This document shows positions 26,066-35,480 of a DNA stretch of 64,000 nt, piece by piece. The stretch is from Streptomyces sp. NBC_00250 (GTDB lineage: Bacteria; Actinomycetota; Actinomycetes; Streptomycetales; Streptomycetaceae), in NCBI RefSeq assembly GCF_036192275.1, contig NZ_CP108088.1, positions 868,001 to 932,000 on the forward strand, read 5' to 3'. Each line of letters begins with the position of its first letter. Position 1 is the first letter of the stretch. The position numbers and the translations under genes were made by a program. Under the pieces are notes generated by a model. The model had not been told where the DNA came from, made no database searches, and saw only the letters and a list, made by a program, of their open reading frames with translations.

Positions 26066-27412
26066 TTGCCCGATCTTACCGAGGCACCCGTCGACACGAC
26101 GAAGGAGAGAAAGGCGGGCCCCGTCAAGGGCCGCTGGCGCCAGCTGTCCCTTCTCGGCGGCACCATGCTCGTCGAGAACACCGAGGCGAGTCTGATCAGC
26201 GGGCTCTTCCCGGTGATCCGGCAGGCGCTCGGCGTCTCGCTCGGCGCGCTGGGCGTCCTGACCGCCGCGGGCCGGATCGTCGGCGTGTTCGCCGGACCGT
26301 TCTGGGTGTGGGTCGCCCAGCGCTGGTCCCGCAAGGGCGTCCTCGTCCTGGCCACCGGATTCTGGGGAGTGTGGGGCATAGCCGCCGGCTTCGCCCAGAA
26401 CTTCGCCCAGCTCCTCATCCTGATGACCATCCTCGCCGCCGGGTACGCCGCCTCCCAGCCCCTCAGCACGGAAATCCTGGGTGACCTCTTCGACAGCGAG
26501 TCCCGGGGCCGCGCCGTCGGCATGCTGTACGGCGCCATCAACCTCGCCGCCTCCCTCTTCGCCACCCTCAAGGGACAGCTCGCCGGTTTCGACGACGGCT
26601 GGCGCTGGGGCCTGTGGAGCATCGGCGCCCTCAACGTCCTCTTCGGCGTCGCCCTGTTGATCTGGATGCGCGACCCGGGCAGAGGTGCGTCCGAGCACCA
26701 GCTCGCCTGCCTCGACCGACAGACCCGCGAGGCCCACGCCAAGGTCACCATGAAGCAGGTGACCGCACTCTTCCGGATCCGAAGCCTGGTGATCCTGCTC
26801 GTCTCCCGACTCCTGTCCGGACATCTCCTCGCCGCAGCGTTCGGCGTGATCTTCCTGGTGGACGTCTACGGATTCAGCACGCAGGTCGCCTCCGTCATCC
26901 TCTTCCCCATGGGCATCGGCTTCTTCGCCGGCACCCTGCTCGGCGGCTTCCTCACCGACTGGACCGTCCGCCGCAACCTGCGCAACGGGCCCGTGGCCAT
27001 CCTCCAGACCGCCCAGTTCGCCTTCGCGGTCATCGCCTACTTCGGCACCCAGATCGACTGGGGCGGAATCGGTCTGTTCGCCGTCTTCTTCGCCCTCATG
27101 GGCCTCACCCAGGGCGTCAACCCGGTGGTCAACCGGCCCATGATCATGGCCGTGACCCTTCCCGAGCTCCGCGGCGCGGCCTTCGCCATCTACCTCAGCC
27201 TCTTCGAGGCCGTCGCCATCGCCGCGTTCAGCCTCGGAGCCGGCTTCCTCGGCGACGCCTTCGGACTGCGCTCGGTGTTCCTGTGGGTCCTCGTCGGCCT
27301 CATGGCCGCCAACGGTGCCTTCCTCACCCTGCTCTACCGCACCTATGCCGCCGACGTAGCCCGCGTCCAGCAGGCCCTCGAGAGCCGGCGACGGGCGGCT
27401 CTGGCCGGATAG
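26066..27412 (+). CDS. MFS transporter of the sulfatase locus
   Basis: A 448-residue, 12-helix transporter. The best start is a TTG at 26066 after AGAGGTGG, aligning its MPDLTEAP opening with MPELIHDP of the paralogue at 12576; an upstream GTG/ATG would add a Pro/Arg-rich leader. Motifs include VWVAQRWSRKGVLVL, ESRGRAVGMLYG and NRPMIMAVTLPELRG. It is third in the sulfatase operon, 115 bases after sulfatase 2. It likely imports the sulfated substrate or exports the desulfated product. Confidence 0.88.
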   Translation: MPDLTEAPVDTTKERKAGPVKGRWRQLSLLGGTMLVENTEASLISGLFPVIRQALGVSLGALGVLTAAGRIVGVFAGPFWVWVAQRWSRKGVLVLATGFWGVWGIAAGFAQNFAQLLILMTILAAGYAASQPLSTEILGDLFDSESRGRAVGMLYGAINLAASLFATLKGQLAGFDDGWRWGLWSIGALNVLFGVALLIWMRDPGRGASEHQLACLDRQTREAHAKVTMKQVTALFRIRSLVILLVSRLLSGHLLAAAFGVIFLVDVYGFSTQVASVILFPMGIGFFAGTLLGGFLTDWTVRRNLRNGPVAILQTAQFAFAVIAYFGTQIDWGGIGLFAVFFALMGLTQGVNPVVNRPMIMAVTLPELRGAAFAIYLSLFEAVAIAAFSLGAGFLGDAFGLRSVFLWVLVGLMAANGAFLTLLYRTYAADVARVQQALESRRRAALAG

Positions 27413-27460
27413 TTCAACCTGGCCGGCCTCGACTGCCGAGTACACGCCCGATCCGACGCT

Positions 27461-28501
27461 TCAGGAAGGATCGGACCAGATGTCCATGGGGACGGTGCTC
27501 ACGCTGCGGCCGGCCGGGTCGAGGATGCGGCCCATGCGCTTGACGAAGCGCAGCGAGACGGCTTGGTCGAGCACATTCAACTGGGGCAGTGCGCTGGTGA
27601 GGCGGGCTTCGAGGCCGCGGATGTCGGGGAGGGAGCGGAGCCAGACGCTGATGAGGAGGTTCGCGGTGCCCCCGGCGAGGCCGATGCACGCCCGGATCTC
27701 GGGGACGGCGGCCAGGAGTCTGTTCAGGGCGTCGCGGTCCTCGATCTCGGCCTGGGCCCAGATCGAGGTGGAGATCGGCCAGCCGCACAGGGGTTGAGCT
27801 ACTTCGCAGCGCAGCTCCAGGTCCTCGTTGGCGACGAGGAGGCCGAGACGCTTGCGCACGGTGGTGATCCCGACGCCCAGCTCCTCCGCGAGGTCCGTGA
27901 GCGACGTACGTCCGTCGACCCCGAGGCGCACGACGAGGAGCCGGTCCCTCGTGGTGAGGGTCTGAGGCGTCGACGGCGACCGGGTCGGCCGCTCGGCGGT
28001 GATGTGCGCCCGCTGACGGGGGTCGAGGGCACGCAAGCGCCAGTCGGTGGCGTGCGTGAAGACATGCGTGCCGAGCTGGGTGCGGGTGGCGCTGATTCCC
28101 GGGAGTGCTCCGAGGCGTTCGAGCAGGTATCCGGAGAGCGCGGGAAGCGTGGGCGTCGACACGGTGAGCAGCAGGTCCCGGCCGCCGCTGGTGTGCTCCA
28201 CGGTCAGGACGTGCGGCCACTGCGCGAGGGTGTTGGCGACTTCGAGGGCACGGCCGGCCTGACAGTCCACTTCGACGAAGGCCAGGCAGCCCTGGGAGAT
28301 CTGAGCGCGCCCGGGCTGTGCCGTGATCCACGCGACGCCCGTCTCGGTCAGCCGGGACCAGCGCCGGGCCACGGTGACGGGGTCGAGGTCGAGTGCCCGT
28401 CCGATGCGCGACCAGGGGGCTCGGGGGTCGATCTGCAGGGTGTTGACCAGGCTGAGGTCGAGCTCGTCCAGGTGTGCAGATTCCTGCAAACGATCAGACA
28501 T
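27461..28501 (-). CDS. Double-unit Lrp/AsnC-type regulator
   Basis: A 346-residue protein made of two successive Lrp/AsnC units. Each has a helix-turn-helix (LDLSLVNTLQIDPRAPWSRI about residue 15; TTRDRLLVVRLGVDGRTSLT about 190) followed by a RAM-like alpha/beta domain (LAFVEVDCQAGRALEVANTL; WAQAEIEDRDALNRLLAAVP). The usual Lrp is 150-160 residues with one unit, so this is a tandem fusion or duplication as found in several actinomycete regulators of amino-acid metabolism. It diverges from an M20 amidohydrolase and MFS pair and probably controls them in response to an amino acid or N-acyl amino acid. Confidence 0.88.
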   Translation of the reverse strand: MSDRLQESAHLDELDLSLVNTLQIDPRAPWSRIGRALDLDPVTVARRWSRLTETGVAWITAQPGRAQISQGCLAFVEVDCQAGRALEVANTLAQWPHVLTVEHTSGGRDLLLTVSTPTLPALSGYLLERLGALPGISATRTQLGTHVFTHATDWRLRALDPRQRAHITAERPTRSPSTPQTLTTRDRLLVVRLGVDGRTSLTDLAEELGVGITTVRKRLGLLVANEDLELRCEVAQPLCGWPISTSIWAQAEIEDRDALNRLLAAVPEIRACIGLAGGTANLLISVWLRSLPDIRGLEARLTSALPQLNVLDQAVSLRFVKRMGRILDPAGRSVSTVPMDIWSDPS

Positions 28502-28602
28502 GGAAGAAAGATCCTGCGTTTTCGAGGGCCATGAGTGCCGAGTATCCATCATCACTGGCAACCGAGCGACAGCAAGGTGAACGTCAGTGAAAGGGGACGA
28601 GG

Positions 28603-29817
28603 GTGTCGGTGTGCGAGGACGCACGGAGTGTGCAAGGTGATCTGGTTCGCCTGCGGCGGGCGCTGCATGCCGAGCCCGAGCTGGGCCTGGAGTTGCCGCG
28701 TACGCAGGACAAGGTCCTGGCCGCCCTGGACGGGCTGCCACTGGAGGTCATCACCACGGGCAACCGGCTGACCTCCGTCACCGCGGTCCTGCGGGGCTCC
28801 CGCCCCGGTCCCACGGTGCTGCTGCGCGCCGACATGGACGCGCTGCCCGTCGCCGAGCGCGCCGGTCTCGCGTACGCCTCCCGCACGGAGGGGGTCATGC
28901 ACGCCTGTGGTCACGACCTGCACACGTCCATGCTCACCGGCGCGGCACAGCTCCTCTCCACGCGCCGGGACGAGCTCGCCGGCGACGTGGTCTTCATGTT
29001 CCAGCCCGGCGAGGAGGGCCAGGACGGGGCCGGCCACATGCTCGCCGAAGGGGTCCTGGACGCCTCCGGTGAGCGGCCGGTTGCCGCCTACGCCCTGCAC
29101 GTGACGTCGGCGGGCCACCCCAACGGGATGTTCGCGACCCGCCGGGGCCCGGTCCTCGCCTCCTCCGACAGCCTTCGCGTGACCGTACGCGGCGCGGGAG
29201 GCCACGGCTCGATGCCGCACCTGGCCAACGACCCCGTACCCGCGGCGTGCGAGATGGTCACCGCGCTGCAGACCTTCATCAGCCGCAGGTTCGACCCGTT
29301 CGACCCCGTGGTGCTGACCGTGGGCGCCTTCCACGCGGGCACTACCTCCAACGTCATCCCCGACGAGGCCCGGTTCACGGCGACCGTACGGTCGTTCTCC
29401 GCCTCGTCGCACGGCCGGATCAAGGACGGCACCGTTCAGCTGTGCCGGGGCATCGCGGCCGCCCACGGCCTCGACGTCGAGGTGAACTTCGTCGAGCAGT
29501 ACCCCCTCACCGTCAACGACCCGGCCGAGGCCGAGTTCGTCGCCGACGTGGTGGCGGAGGTGCACGGAGAGGAACGCTTCGCGTGGGCGCCCCGCCCGGC
29601 CACCGGCTCGGAGGACTTCTCACGGGTGCTCGACGAGGTCCCCGGCGCGTTCGTGGTCCTGGGCGCCTGCCCGCCGGACCGGGACCTCCAGCAAGCCCCG
29701 TACAACCACTCGCCGCTGGCCGTCTTCGACGACCGCGTACTGGGTGACGGAGCCGCGCTCTACGCCGAACTCGCCCTGCGGCGCCTGGCACGGGCGAAGG
29801 CCGCCCCCGTCTGCTGA
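28603..29817 (+). CDS. M20D amidohydrolase (hippurate/IAA-amino-acid hydrolase type)
   Basis: A 404-residue cytoplasmic metallopeptidase-family enzyme with a GTG start preceded by AAAGGGGACGAGG. Metal-binding motifs: LLRADMDALPVAERAGLAYA, MHACGHDLHTSMLTGAAQLL, FQPGEEGQDGAGHMLAEGVL, and the second-domain His in TSNVIPDEARFTATVR. M20D enzymes cleave N-acyl or N-aroyl amino acids with two divalent metals. With the Lrp-type regulator and MHS transporter it forms a likely import-and-cleave pathway for an N-acyl amino acid. Confidence 0.92.
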   Translation: MSVCEDARSVQGDLVRLRRALHAEPELGLELPRTQDKVLAALDGLPLEVITTGNRLTSVTAVLRGSRPGPTVLLRADMDALPVAERAGLAYASRTEGVMHACGHDLHTSMLTGAAQLLSTRRDELAGDVVFMFQPGEEGQDGAGHMLAEGVLDASGERPVAAYALHVTSAGHPNGMFATRRGPVLASSDSLRVTVRGAGGHGSMPHLANDPVPAACEMVTALQTFISRRFDPFDPVVLTVGAFHAGTTSNVIPDEARFTATVRSFSASSHGRIKDGTVQLCRGIAAAHGLDVEVNFVEQYPLTVNDPAEAEFVADVVAEVHGEERFAWAPRPATGSEDFSRVLDEVPGAFVVLGACPPDRDLQQAPYNHSPLAVFDDRVLGDGAALYAELALRRLARAKAAPVC

Positions 29818-29987
29818 CCCCTCCGCCCCCAGCCCCACGTACCGCGTCGCCGTGCGCCCCGTGCCCTCGGGCGCAGCGCAGCACCGCCCCTCTGGCAGGC
29901 CCGCCGCACCGCCGGCAGTACATCCCCGCCCGCAGCCCCGCCGGACGCAGCTGATCCAGGCTGCGTCCCGTACCCCAGGAGAAAGCC

Positions 29988-31331
29988 GTGTCCGACCACG
30001 CATCCCCGGCCATCAGATCCGACGCACCCGACGTCTCGGCCACGAGCGCCAGGACCAAGAGCGCCCCCTCCCCGTCCCGGCTGCGCACCGTCATCGGCAC
30101 CGGCGTGGGCAACGCCCTGGAGTGGTACGACTGGAACGTCTACGCCATCTTCACCCCGTTCTTCGCCTCGCAGTTCTTCCCCTCCGCCGATCCGACCTCG
30201 GCCCTGCTGAGCACCCTGGCGATCTTCGCCGTGGGCTTCCTCATGCGACCCCTGGGCGGCCTTGTCTTCGGCCGGCTCAGCGACCGCAAGGGGCGGCGTG
30301 CGGCGATGGTCGGCTCCATCGCGCTGGCCGCCGCCGGAAGCCTGCTGATCGGCCTCGCACCGACCTACGCCACGATCGGCGTGGGCGCCTCCGCCCTACT
30401 GGTCTTCGCGCGGCTCGTCCAGGGCCTGGCCCACGGCGGGGAGCTTCCCGCGGCCCAGACGTACGTGGCGGAGATGGCCCCCCGCGAACGGCGAGGGCTC
30501 TGGTCGAGCCTGATCTACATCTCCGGCACCTGCGGCATCATGGTCGCCACCGTGCTCGCAGCGGTCCTCTCCTCCTTCCTCAGCGAGGACCAGCTCCACG
30601 CGTGGGGCTGGCGCGTGCCCTTCGTCATCGGTGGACTTCTCGGCCTGTACGCGCTGATCATGCGGCTCCGCCTTGAGGAGACCGACGCGTTCGAGAAGCA
30701 GGCCGACACCCCGGACCGCCACGAGCCGCGCACCTCCGTGTGGCGCGGCTTCTGGGAGAACCGGGCGGCATGCCTGCGCGTGATCGGCCTCACCCTGGGC
30801 GGCACGGTCGTCTACTACACCTGGGCCGTCTCCGCCCCGGCCCAGGCCATCTCCCTCAAGGGCATCGAGGCCTCCTCCGCGCTGTGGGCGGGAGTCCTCG
30901 CCAACCTGGTCTTCCTCGTGGCACTGCCGCTGTTCGGTGCCCTGTCCGACCGCGTGGGCCGCAAGCCCATCCTGTACGGCTCCTACATCGGCGGAGCCGT
31001 CCTAGCCTTCCCCCTGAACTGGTTCATCCAGGACCAGGCCTGGCAGCTGGCCGTGTCGATGACCACGGCCATGCTCTTCATGTCCGCCGGCGCGGCGATC
31101 ACCCCCGCGGTGTTCGCGGAGATGTTCCCGACCCGACTGCGCACGACGGGCGTGGGCTTCCCCTACGCGATCGCCGTGGCCGCCTGCGGCGGCAGCGCCC
31201 CGTATCTTCAGACATGGCTGACCAGCAACGGGCAGGGCGACCTCTTCCTCGGCTACACAGTGGTCCTGCTGCTCCTCGCCCTGGCCGTGGTGCACCGGAT
31301 GCCGGAGACGAAGAACACCGACCTGACGTGA
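29988..31331 (+). CDS. MFS transporter, metabolite:H+ symporter (MHS) type
   Basis: A 447-residue, 12-helix transporter; GTG start after AGGAGAAAG. It shows the MHS signature GNALEWYDWNVYAIFTPFFA, then RPLGGLVFGRLSDRKGRRAA, LVQGLAHGGELPAAQTYVAE and VFAEMFPTRLRTTGVGFPYA. The family (KgtP, ShiA, ProP) moves carboxylates or betaines with protons across the inner membrane. Downstream of and probably co-transcribed with the M20 gene, so the cargo is probably the amidohydrolase substrate or product. Confidence 0.9.
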   Translation: MSDHASPAIRSDAPDVSATSARTKSAPSPSRLRTVIGTGVGNALEWYDWNVYAIFTPFFASQFFPSADPTSALLSTLAIFAVGFLMRPLGGLVFGRLSDRKGRRAAMVGSIALAAAGSLLIGLAPTYATIGVGASALLVFARLVQGLAHGGELPAAQTYVAEMAPRERRGLWSSLIYISGTCGIMVATVLAAVLSSFLSEDQLHAWGWRVPFVIGGLLGLYALIMRLRLEETDAFEKQADTPDRHEPRTSVWRGFWENRAACLRVIGLTLGGTVVYYTWAVSAPAQAISLKGIEASSALWAGVLANLVFLVALPLFGALSDRVGRKPILYGSYIGGAVLAFPLNWFIQDQAWQLAVSMTTAMLFMSAGAAITPAVFAEMFPTRLRTTGVGFPYAIAVAACGGSAPYLQTWLTSNGQGDLFLGYTVVLLLLALAVVHRMPETKNTDLT

Positions 31332-31378
31332 CACCGAGGAACGCCGAAGAACACGGACTGTGGGAACGGAGCCGTACT

Positions 31379-32278
31379 GTGGCGAGCCTGATCAGCAGAG
31401 CGATGCCGACCGTGGTGCGGCTCCGTGGGGCCAAGAAGGTGTTCAGCTCGGCGGAGGCCGTCCGGGACCAGGTCCTCACCCGTTCCCTGCGGCCGACCGG
31501 ATACGCCCCACCGGCCGGACTGGAGCGCTCGGTTGACCTCACCGTACGCCGGGTGGCCGGATGGCCCGTCTACGAGGTCACCCCTCGCGGCGCTCTCAGC
31601 CCCGGACGGCGGGCGATCTATCTGCACGGCGGCGCGTACATCAACGAGATAGCACCCCAGCACTGGAAGCTGATCGCCCACGTGGCCGCCGAGACCGGCA
31701 CCCGGGTCACCGTGCCGATCTACCCCCTCGCTCCCCTGGCGACCGCGGCCGAAGTGGTACCGGCCGTCACCGACCTGGCCGCCCAACTCCTCGACGACGC
31801 GGGCACCACGGCCGTCACTCTCATCGGAGACTCCGCCGGCGGCGGGATGGCCCTCGCCGTCGCCGTCCACCTGCGGGACCGAGGACTGCCCTCACCCGCC
31901 CGCACCGTCCTCATCTCCCCGTGGCTGGACATCAGCCTGACCGACCCGCGCATCGCCCTGCTCGAAGACCGCGACCCCTGGCTCGCCGTCCCCGGCGCAC
32001 GCTACGCCGGCGACCTCTACCGCGGCGCACTCCCCGCCGACCACCCTCATGTCAGCCCTCTCCTCGCCGACCTCACCGGGTTGAACCCGATCACGCTGTT
32101 CAGCGGAACCCGCGACATCGTCAACGCCGACGCCCGGCGACTGGCCGCCCGCGCCACGACCGCCGGCCTCGAGCTGGTCTACCACGAAGCGCCGGAGATG
32201 CTGCACGTCTACCCCCTCCTGCCGATCCCCGAAGGCAGAGCAGCACGCGCCACCATCTGCACCGCCCTGCGGGGCTGA
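31379..32278 (+). CDS. HSL-family alpha/beta hydrolase (esterase)
   Basis: A 299-residue enzyme with a GTG start 48 bases after the transporter stop. It has the oxyanion motif YLHGGAYI, nucleophile elbow LIGDSAGGGMALAV, acid region LFSGTRDIVNADARRLAA and catalytic His in EAPEMLHVYPLLP. This is the usual hormone-sensitive-lipase (class IV) bacterial esterase. Probably last gene of the M20-MHS operon. A broken, partially deleted copy lies at 7461-7703. 32279-32550 shows no further gene. Confidence 0.9.
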   Translation: MASLISRAMPTVVRLRGAKKVFSSAEAVRDQVLTRSLRPTGYAPPAGLERSVDLTVRRVAGWPVYEVTPRGALSPGRRAIYLHGGAYINEIAPQHWKLIAHVAAETGTRVTVPIYPLAPLATAAEVVPAVTDLAAQLLDDAGTTAVTLIGDSAGGGMALAVAVHLRDRGLPSPARTVLISPWLDISLTDPRIALLEDRDPWLAVPGARYAGDLYRGALPADHPHVSPLLADLTGLNPITLFSGTRDIVNADARRLAARATTAGLELVYHEAPEMLHVYPLLPIPEGRAARATICTALRG

Positions 32279-32550
32279 CGCACGCCGTCAACGGCCGTCC
32301 TGACACACCGGCATGCTCGGGGCCTCCCTCGGGGTTCCGCAGCTCCGCCGGATGATCGAGCACGTCGTCGTCCATCGCTGTCCCTGGGCCCCGTCTTCCG
32401 GTCGTCGGACCGGGGGTTGACGCCACCATTGGTCTATGCCAACTTCTCCTCGGCGCATGATCAGCCTTTCCCCCCACGGGTGTTGAAGCATCGGACTTCG
32501 CCCGCGGCACCATGCTGCCCTCCCCCATCACCTCCCCCGAGAGGAACCCC

Positions 32551-33999
32551 ATGCGCAACGGAACGCACCGCCGGAAGCCCGGCATGCGCACCGCGCTCGC
32601 CGCCGCCACCGTGATCGGTCTCGGCGCCACCGCGCTGACCGCCCTCCCGGCCGCCGCCGCGGACGAGAGCATCGCCGTCCGGTACCGGCACGGCGGCACG
32701 GGCAGCGACCAGGCGGCGCCCTGGTTCACCGTGGTCAACACCGGGACGACAAGCGTCCCGTTGAGCCAGGTCAAGCTGCGCTACTACTTCAAGGCCGACC
32801 CCGGCGCCTCGTACAGCTACGCCTGCGACTGGGCCGTCAAGGGCTGCACACACCTGAACGGCACGTTCGGCACGCCGGCCAACCCCACCGCCACGGCGGA
32901 CCGGTACCTGGAGGTCGGGTTCACCGCAGGAGCCGGCTCCCTGGCACCGGGCGCCGACACCGGAGACGTACAGCTGCGCTTCCACCGATCCGACTGGCAG
33001 CCGCTCGACCAGTCCGACGACTACTCGTTCGGACCCGCGCAGACCACGTACGGGAACTGGACCAAGGTCACCGCCACCATCGGCGGAGTCCAGGTCTGGG
33101 GCACCACCCCGGGCGGCAACGAGTCGACCCCGACGCCGACCCCGACACCCACTGATCCCTCCCCCACGGCCCCGACCACTCCCCCGGCCGAACAGAGGGT
33201 CCTCTTCGACGACTTCGACTACACCGGCCACACCGACCCTGCGATCACCGCACACGGCTGGACCATCCGCTCCGGCGGAGGCGGCCCCGGCGTCGGCGAC
33301 GCGACCTGGGCGCCCGAGAACGTGACCTTCGCCAAAGAAGGCGCGAACTCCTTCATGACGCTGCGCACGTCGACCGCCGGCACCGGCGCATCGACCCGGC
33401 AGACCGAAGTGCACACCGCCGCAAGGAAGTTCAAGAACGGGACCTACGCCGCCCGGGTGCGCTTCGCGGACACCCCGACCAGCGGCCCGGACGGCGACCA
33501 CCTGGTCCAGAGCTTCTTCACCATCAACGACCTCACCGCACCGATGGCGGACGACTACGCCGAGTACGACTTCGAGTACCTCCCCAACGGCGGCTGGGGC
33601 GAGACGGCGAACGTCCTCTACACCACCTCCTGGGAGACCTTCCGCCCCGACCCCTGGGAGGCGGTCAACCAGCACACCGAGGCCCGCACGAGCCAGGCCG
33701 GCTGGCACGACCTCGTCCTGACCATCGACGACACGGCACTCGTCTACTACATCGACGGCAAGGAGTTCGCCCGGCACGACGCGCGCTATCTGCCCGAGCG
33801 ACCCATGTCGATCCACTTCAACCAGTGGCTGATCGACCTCGCCGGACAGACCTCCACGACCACCCGCGCCTACGAGGAGAGGGTCGACTACATGCTCCAC
33901 GTGAAGGACGAGGTCCTCACCCCGGCCCAAGTGGCGGCGAAGGTCGCCGACTTCCGCACGTCCGGGACCGCCTTCAAGGACTCCGTACCCAGCTCCTGA
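32551..33999 (+). CDS. Secreted CBM3-GH16 glucanase
   Basis: A 482-residue exported enzyme; ATG at 32551 after GAGAGG. The signal peptide ends near residue 36 (LPAAAA). Residues about 38-190 form a CBM3-like cellulose-binding module (VRYRHGGTGSDQAAPWFTVV, VKLRYYFKADPGASYSYACD), followed by a TPTPTPTDPSPT linker. Residues about 215-480 form a GH16-type jelly roll with the catalytic E-x-D-x-E in YAEYDFEYLPNGGW. GH16 enzymes cleave beta-1,3 or beta-1,3-1,4 glucans or related galactans. The cellulose-binding module suggests action on plant walls. The subfamily is unclear. Confidence 0.82.
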   Translation: MRNGTHRRKPGMRTALAAATVIGLGATALTALPAAAADESIAVRYRHGGTGSDQAAPWFTVVNTGTTSVPLSQVKLRYYFKADPGASYSYACDWAVKGCTHLNGTFGTPANPTATADRYLEVGFTAGAGSLAPGADTGDVQLRFHRSDWQPLDQSDDYSFGPAQTTYGNWTKVTATIGGVQVWGTTPGGNESTPTPTPTPTDPSPTAPTTPPAEQRVLFDDFDYTGHTDPAITAHGWTIRSGGGGPGVGDATWAPENVTFAKEGANSFMTLRTSTAGTGASTRQTEVHTAARKFKNGTYAARVRFADTPTSGPDGDHLVQSFFTINDLTAPMADDYAEYDFEYLPNGGWGETANVLYTTSWETFRPDPWEAVNQHTEARTSQAGWHDLVLTIDDTALVYYIDGKEFARHDARYLPERPMSIHFNQWLIDLAGQTSTTTRAYEERVDYMLHVKDEVLTPAQVAAKVADFRTSGTAFKDSVPSS

Positions 34000-34008
34000 A
34001 CGAACCGG

Positions 34009-34049
34009 CCGGCGCCGGGTGGTGGCGGTGCGACCACCCGCAGCGCCGG
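34009..34049 (+). terminator. Stem-loop after the GH16 gene
   Basis: CCGGCGC (34009-34015) pairs with GCGCCGG (34043-34049), with an inner GGGTGGT/ACCACCC stem. It starts 10 bases after the stop. 34050-34358 holds no gene I can support. Confidence 0.55.
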
Positions 34050-34358
34050 CACCGACGTCGTCGTCGGCCCCCGCCGTGGGCAGCGAGGACGTCTCCCTCC
34101 GCGACTTCGACCCCGGACGGCACATGGGCGCGGCACCGGGCGAGGACCACGTTCCGGCCCTCCGGCGGCCACTCCGTGCCTCACCACGGGTAGCGGCCGC
34201 CGAACGGCCGGTCCACCGGGCCGAGGCAACGGAATGCCGACCGGGAAGGGGGCCTTCGCGGTGGGCTCGCCGTTCACGGCCAAGCGCAGGTGGAGCATGG
34301 CGACCGGGCTTGAGGCGCGTGGCGAGAACTAGCACCGGCTGCGTCGGACGAATTGTCT

Positions 34359-35480
34359 TCAATCGGACAGGGCGGGAGCTCGTAGTTCGATCTCGTATCC
34401 GCCTTCTGGGGTGGGCTCGGCGGTGAGGGTGCCGTCGAGCAGTTCGGCGCGTTCCTTCAGACCGATGAGGCCGTGGCGGGCGCTGGGCAGGGCGACGGTC
34501 GGGCGGGCGGGGGCGGTGTTGGTGACGGTGACGCCGAAGTGGTGCACGTCGTGCCAGAGGCGTACCTCGGCGCGGGCTCCGGGGGCGTGCTTGCGCACAT
34601 TGGTGAGGGCTTCCTGGACCGTGCGGTAGACGGTGCGCTGGGCGGTGGTGCTGATGCCGGGAGGAAGCTCTCCGGTCAGGGTGGTCTCGATGCCGCTGTT
34701 GGCGATGAGCTGCTGGAGGTCGGCGAGGGTGGGCTGGGGGGCGAGTTCGGTCGCCTTGCCGCCGGAGGCGCGGAGCAGGGTGACCATGTGGCGGAGTTCG
34801 TCGAGGGTGTTCGCGCTCAGGGTGCGGATGGTGCGCGCGGCCTCGCGGGCGTCGGGGTCCTTGGCGGCCATCTGCAGGGCTCCGGCCTGGACGGCGATGA
34901 GGCTGACCTGGTGGGAGACGACATCGTGCATCTCGCGGGCCAGCTGGGCCCGTTCACGGGCGAGGACGGTCTGGGCGTAGAGGGCGCGTTCGTGTTCCCG
35001 GGCCTCCTTGACCTCGACGAGCCGGCCGGCCACGTCGTGCCTGGCCTGCACGAGTTGGCCGAACAGGACGGGGGCGAAGGCCGTGGCCAGGGCGTAGACG
35101 AACTGCACGAGTGTCCAGGTCCGGTCCCCGTCGAATTCGTCGGACAGCGGCCAGGCGAGCGTGCCCGCAACGGCGTTCAGCAGCGCGCAGCCGGCGAGCA
35201 GCGGGCGGTTGCGGGTGGACGCGGCCAGTGTGTACAGGGCGGCGATCGGGGCGACCGCGACGTCCATGAACAGGGTCATGGGCAGGGTCAGCAGGAAGAC
35301 GGTCAGCGGGAAGCGCCTGCGGAGGAACAGGCCGGCGGAGCCCACGGCGGCGCAGGCCCACATCACAGGGGTGCCCTCGCCCAGGAGGTTGATCCAGGCG
35401 TCGAGCGCGGCCAGCATCACGAGCCCCGTGTCGACGGCCCAGGGCGGTACACGCCGCCACCATGCCCGGCCCGTGTTCAT
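34359..35480 (-). CDS. NarL-type sensor histidine kinase
   Basis: A 373-residue membrane kinase overlapping the response regulator by ATGA. Residues about 15-150 hold about four to five transmembrane helices (VDTGLVMLAALDAWINLLGE, TVFLLTLPMTLFMDVAVAPI, VYALATAFAPVLFGQLV). The HisKA_3 dimerisation block LAREMHDVVSHQVSLIAVQA contains the phospho-His. A HATPase_c domain includes VQEALTNVRKHAPGA and RHGLIGLKERAELLDG. There is no separate extracellular sensor domain, so it may sense the membrane. Partner of the next gene; the target is unknown. Confidence 0.92.
   Translation of the reverse strand: MNTGRAWWRRVPPWAVDTGLVMLAALDAWINLLGEGTPVMWACAAVGSAGLFLRRRFPLTVFLLTLPMTLFMDVAVAPIAALYTLAASTRNRPLLAGCALLNAVAGTLAWPLSDEFDGDRTWTLVQFVYALATAFAPVLFGQLVQARHDVAGRLVEVKEAREHERALYAQTVLARERAQLAREMHDVVSHQVSLIAVQAGALQMAAKDPDAREAARTIRTLSANTLDELRHMVTLLRASGGKATELAPQPTLADLQQLIANSGIETTLTGELPPGISTTAQRTVYRTVQEALTNVRKHAPGARAEVRLWHDVHHFGVTVTNTAPARPTVALPSARHGLIGLKERAELLDGTLTAEPTPEGGYEIELRAPALSD

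Noticed and set aside
33888..34298. Minus-strand frame after the GH16 gene
   Set aside because: Arg/Pro-rich, no start site, no known motif, overlaps the GH16 stop and its hairpin.
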